Both the position numbers and the translations under genes were made by a program. The notes under the pieces were generated by a model, which made no database searches, was not told where the DNA came from, and saw nothing but the letters and a program-made list of their open reading frames with translations. Of a DNA stretch of 64,000 nt, positions 13,069 through 64,000 are shown piece by piece. Each line of letters opens with the position of its first letter. Position 1 is the first letter of the stretch. The stretch comes from Sipunculus nudus (taxonomy: Eukaryota > Annelida > Sipuncula > Golfingiida > Sipunculidae): positions 33,994,340-34,058,339 of the forward strand of contig CM049322.1 of NCBI GenBank assembly GCA_026874595.1, given 5' to 3'.

Positions 13069-13500
13069 TCGGCTCCCTGTTTAACCGGGTTCTGGTAAGC
13101 CCCGATGCTTAGGTTCCCTGTTTTAACATGCTCTAGCGCACGAGCGAGGGTACGAATCCCTGTTTAACCGTATTCTGACAAATACGGGTGGTTTGGTTCC
13201 CTGTTTAACCATGATCTAAAGTGTATAAGGGAATGTGAGGTTCCCTGTTTAACCATGATCTAAAGTGTATAAGGGAATGTGAGGTTCCCTGTTTAACCGT
13301 CTTCTATTAAACTGGGATAGTTTCGTTCTCAGTTTAACCATACTATATATAAAGGACGAGTGGGTGTTTTGTCCCTCTTACACCGGATTGTTTGATTCCT
13401 GTTTAACCATGTTCTATAGGACTAGGGAATATTCGGTTCCCTGTTTAACCGTGTTTTGATATATCGGGTAATTTTGATAACCTATTTGACCATGCTTTAA
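13069..13500. repeat. Tandem repeat around GTTCCCTGTTTAACC
   Basis: About nine copies of GTTCCCTGTTTAACC followed by a variable 30-50-bp segment. Two adjacent copies starting near 13195 and 13239 are identical over a 44-bp period (…ATGATCTAAAGTGTATAAGG…); the rest have diverged. Confidence 0.85.
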
Positions 13501-15261
13501 TTGACGAGGAAATTTTATTGTTTCTTAATTATCAGTATATAATGTACCCAAACACTCAGTTCCCCTGGTCGCCAGCATGTGGCGCTAGTGACATAGGTCT
13601 AATTCCCTCTCACTATATTCCTGTAAGTACCTGAACCACCTGGTCATATCTAAAGTCTTTAAGTGTAAGAACAAATTTATAATTATCGTGTAGGATTTCT
13701 CACACTTTAATAAGATAAAACGGCATAGACATTTAGTTTAAATCACCAAAATATAAAAGATCTGTCCGAATTAGGAATAAATGTTGTAACTTAGCCAAAA
13801 CATACTATACTGCCCGTATATGGAGCTAAACCCTATACTCTAATAAGTTAAACTTATAACTAATTAACGTTGGCTAAACGCCATAAGATGAAATCTGATC
13901 TCCTTTTGTGAATCAGCCAGAGGCTAGACCCCAGCTAATTCATTTAAGGCATACTGCAGCAAAGTTACTAACTACATGTATATTACTTAATTGTCTAATA
14001 GGGTGGAGGCTTGTCACAGATAGACAATACCCTATATCCTGACCGCAGGATTACCTGAGGACTAAGTGATATCCCTAAGCCATCCTGATCTCCATTTTAT
14101 AGCCTATTACGTCATATAAGGAAGAATGGGTTAGCTAAATTTTGCCAAAGAGGGATGGTACCGTAAGTACGTAGCTTTGATTTTTTTTGCAATCGTTCCG
14201 GTCCTACAAAAGTAGCGACACCTTTTATCAACGGATAGTACTAAAAGTGGTTCCTGTCAGAACTCCACATGATCATCCGTTTGAAAATTAGTACCTCAGT
14301 TATAAACTTATAGGACCAATGTCCCGTTATTGGCCCGCATTTCAGTTATTTTATTTGTTTGGTGGAGGTAATCGCCTCCATTTTTTTATTCTCTCTGATG
14401 ATCTAATTCTAAGTATGCACACCTGCAGAAATCCATTGCGATTTGGGACTACGTGACAGGGCAGTAGCACTCGCTTCCTATCATATTATTTTTGTGTCCT
14501 GGTGTCACCCAGGCCCGGGGTCTACCGCACCTGCGTTTTCTGGGTATGTAATCATCCCCATTGCCGGTCATAACACCGAGGATGATCCAATTATTTATTC
14601 CAGGAAACCTGCGGCAAATACAGAAACCCATGGACATGATCATGATAAAATTTAATCCCAGCCCCCCCCCCCCCCCCCCCCCCGATGTCTAGTATTGAAG
14701 TATACATTCATGAAGTTATCTTTTTAACCTTTCATTTTTAAGAGGTTTTCTTGTTAAAGATAGGGAAAATAACCATTCACAAGAACATATGTTAACAATC
14801 ACGTAAATTGAAACTGGCACGTTTTTAACTATGTTAAAAGGCTGGGAAATATCAATTTAAAATGTTTAAAACCAATATAATTATTATTATATAAAAACCT
14901 TAGTTTACAAAATCAACCAGATGTTGACCCCAAAGTGTTTATATATCACATTGTAAAGAACATATTTAGATTTCATCATGTGTATAAAAAAAATATGTAC
15001 AAGTGGCCTCAGAGAAACGTACAGTTTTGCCCATATTAAGGAAAAAAAATAAAAGTGTTTTTAAAGTAGTCTTGGCAGTTCTCACTTCTCAGAGGTGAAC
15101 ACGTGTCAAATCCGTGGAAAGGGTATATAATCTTATAAATAAACAGTCATTTTTATACTTAAATCTTATATTAATACTGGGCAGTATCATCTATATAGGC
15201 CTATAGTCTGTTCTAGTTTGTAGAAGAAGCTATCATGCATAGTATAAGCTTATAGCGAAGG
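13501..15261. other. Noncoding intergenic
   Basis: No gene recognised. A homopolymer C run of about 24 occupies 14660-14683. Overlapping frames on both strands at 14443-14655 look like chance. Confidence 0.5.
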
Positions 15262-15604
15262 AAAAATTAAATAAGGTTTGGTTCTCAGGCACTTTTATCA
15301 TAAATCAATGCGGGCGGGCGGTTTTCTTATTTTTATGTTTTTGTATGTTTAGATAAAAATGTCAAATGATAAGGGTATTTAAAGCATGATAATAACATTT
15401 ATTTTGCTAAACAAGTAAAAACACTACATAAAAAAGGAAAATTAATCAAAATTGTATGATTTTATCTTCTTGAAAGAAATGTTCAAGCGGCTGGAGCTCA
15501 AAATTTGTAAGTTTCTATTGAAAATTAAAATAAATTTTTTTGCTGGGGGGCTTTAAAATTGACGCGGGCGGTGCCTGAGAACCATACCATTAATTTTTTG
15601 GGCC
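15262..15604. mobile_element. Harbinger-like MITE, ~343 bp
   Basis: Left terminal repeat AAATAAGGTTTGGTTCTCAG; right end reads GTGCCTGAGAACCATACC to GGCC followed by TAA. Same internal sequence as the copies in GK introns, in opposite orientation to the 47271 copy. Ends in GGCC with a TAA-like flank suggest PIF/Harbinger. Confidence 0.75.
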
Positions 15605-16429
15605 TAAGCTCCGTTTATTTAACCTTATCAAAATCTTTTATTTACATATATTTTAGTTTATAGGCCTACTCCATTCCACCCCATCCCCCTTTCCACCTGA
15701 TTTTCGTGATCATTCTTATACAGTGTACTAAATCTTACCTTTGTTTAAAAATCAGACAAATTTGGCGATTAAAACAGCAAATTTAATACTCTCCCTCGTA
15801 TAGATAATATATGATTAATTCAGAAATAATCATGACTGAACAAATACATCTTTGGTCTTGCGACATTATCAGTGACAACCTTAGATGACGGACTACAAAC
15901 TACATCCACTGACGATTTGTACTGATGACGTCACAGTGGTATTTGTACGTCATACATTTGTTACGTCACACATACATCCCTCCGATATCGCATGGATAAA
16001 CGGATATGGCCACTTGAACTGACGCCATAATGCTTGCTCCTCTTGTTAGACAGTTGAACACCGTCACGGCATCGAAAAGTAAATATATTTATTTCAAGCT
16101 TATTCAAATCATCTTTCATGAATCGCTCTAGTACATTACTTATTTTGATAAAAGCTATTTCATTTTTAGTGACAAACAAAGTATATTAAAAAGAAATATT
16201 GAGAGTAAAATAAAAAAAATGTAGACGGGGATGTTTGGACAGTTATAGTAAGTAAAACCATAAGTATAGTTGTCAACTGCAATACGTTTTGGATAAACAC
16301 GCTAGTTTATGTTTTATATAAAAACAATTAACTTAGGAAGTTAATATTGCACATGCTCTTTTTAAAAACAGCAACCGTGATATATTGATAATACGGTGAT
16401 TTCAATGAATGTCATCAATAATATATACC
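15605..16429. other. Noncoding, upstream of GK
   Basis: No gene recognised; several A- and T-runs. Repeated GACGTCA and ACGTCA elements occur at 15926-15967 (CRE-like), possibly regulatory but unproven. Confidence 0.35.
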
Positions 16430-16889
16430 CAATTGCCCTTTACATTTTTTTTTTCACCCATGATGGTGTCAATTTTTAACTACTTAAAAAAAAAACGGAT
16501 AGACCGTGGGTCTTGGAAGGAAGTATAGCTATTTTGTCCTAAACAATTTTTTTTTTACCCACGATCGTGTCAAGTGCAGCCCGAGTACAATTTGTAGCTG
16601 GCCCCTGATAAAGTGCACACTAGCTACTAGAGACATCTAGTGGTAATAAGGAAAACTAAAACTGTCTTCTTTCATATCATCTGCCTGCATTCCATGCTTT
16701 CCAGAATCATTGGGCAAGTGTACAAGCCAGGTGTTACAGTTCTTCTTGGTTGTGTCAAAGTTCTTTTCTAGTCTTCTCGAAATTATATTATAACAAAATC
16801 AACCCGGATAACATTGCAGTTATCCGTGATTGTCCATTTCAGGGCTGTGTCGTCTGCTCTGGGTAACAGAGATTGTACCTGCAACAAGC
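16430..16889 (+). other. GK: GK upstream / possible 5' UTR
   Basis: The sequence before the GK start contains two related blocks: TTTTTTTTTCACCCATGATGG near 16448 and TTTTTTTTTACCCACGATCGT near 16549, each followed by GTGTCAA. No convincing TATA box or CpG-rich core promoter was seen. The leader ends GTACCTGCAACAAGC before the ATG. A noncoding exon farther upstream is possible. Confidence 0.35.
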
Positions 16890-63354
<46,465 letters not shown>

Positions 63355-64000
63355 GTCAGTTTCTTTACTAGACTGGCCAGATAGTTTGTAATAAACCTCG
63401 CTGCTCTGTTTATTTACTTAAACTAAAGTATGAAATCAATAAAGAAATTGCTTTAAAGAGTTTTATTTCTGCAGTGTAGCGAACATTTCAAAAACAAAAT
63501 TAATCAATATGTTAAATATTATATTACATCATGGTAGGTAAAAACTAAAGGGAACAACTGGTTACTGAATTAAAGATATGCAACATCTATGCAAACTCCA
63601 AATCAAATGGATACAGAGACAAATTCTACTGTTATGAAAGCATCAACTGGTATGTTGTATAAATAGACTGATATAACAATTTTGCATCATTTTCCAATAG
63701 AGCAGTCTGTTGAGTGCAGTCTGGCATAGTCAAGATGATGCCCTATTATCTGTGCTATGAGGCACAAAAGAATATTATGGGTGGCAGGGGATATTATAAA
63801 AGGCTATCAAAAATTATATATATATATATATATATATGTATATTTATGTCAAGGTAGAGACTATGATCTGGTAGAATTGGAGTATCTACTGGTAGAAACT
63901 ACGATCAGGGTCTCTGCTGGTAGAAACTTTGATCGGAATCTCTACCAGTAGAAACTCCAATTCTACTGGTAGATACTCCAATCACAGTTCCTACCAGCAG
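63355..64000 (+). other. GK: GK intron 16, incomplete
   Basis: Noncoding to the window edge. Contains (TA)n at about 63814-63838 and the inverted TCTACTGGTAGAAACT cluster at 63855-64000. Confidence 0.7.

Noticed and set aside
14443-14655. Overlapping ~65-70-codon frames on both strands
   Set aside because: Locally higher GC content leaves both strands open by chance; no motif or splice partner.

Overview
The window is eukaryotic, intron-rich and AT-rich. It is dominated by one animal gene and by mobile-element debris. Sixteen spliced exons on the + strand encode a metazoan-type glycerol kinase. The repeat content (tandem-repeat-cored elements with GTCTGTC microsatellites and terminal hairpins, and TIR elements of pogo, hAT and Harbinger type) suggests a lophotrochozoan, most likely a bivalve mollusc. 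That placement is an inference, because no species-diagnostic gene is present.

Layout. 1-2.9 kb: an unrecognised two-exon gene model on the minus strand (1065-2847). 3-16.8 kb: intergenic DNA with a truncated Harbinger-like MITE, a 927-bp pogo/Tigger-like TIR element (4066-4992), a 1,096-bp hAT-like element with a perfect 8-bp target duplication (8222-9317), a scattered 13-14-bp motif (6.8-10.0 kb), a 44-bp tandem repeat (13.1-13.5 kb) and a complete Harbinger-like MITE (15.26-15.60 kb). 16.89-64.0 kb: glycerol kinase. Exon 1 starts at 16890 and exon 16 ends at 63354. The last ~25-35 codons must lie beyond the right edge. Intron 1 is 19.5 kb, and introns 2, 13 and 14 are also large and packed with repeats.

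The joined exons give 493 complete codons with every splice phase matching. The protein has the FGGY-kinase phosphate loop, the glycerol-binding Arg-Glu pair and the catalytic Asp expected of an active enzyme.

The most interesting material is in the introns. (1) Two near-identical ~2.44-kb elements lie in opposite orientation in introns 1 and 2, flanking the 74-nt exon 2, so the pre-mRNA could form a very long duplex around that exon. (2) Three element families with different termini share one architecture (subterminal inverted repeat, tandem core, 3' hairpin, T-rich end), resembling non-autonomous Helentrons. (3) Their cores share an exact 12-bp palindrome, GGTGGCGCCACC, found 16 times here and only inside these elements. 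(4) Several cores carry arrays of AGGTCA direct repeats that resemble nuclear-receptor DR1 sites.

No rRNA gene, CRISPR array, bacterial-type operon or intact transposase was found. All assignments come from reading the sequence; no database search was possible.
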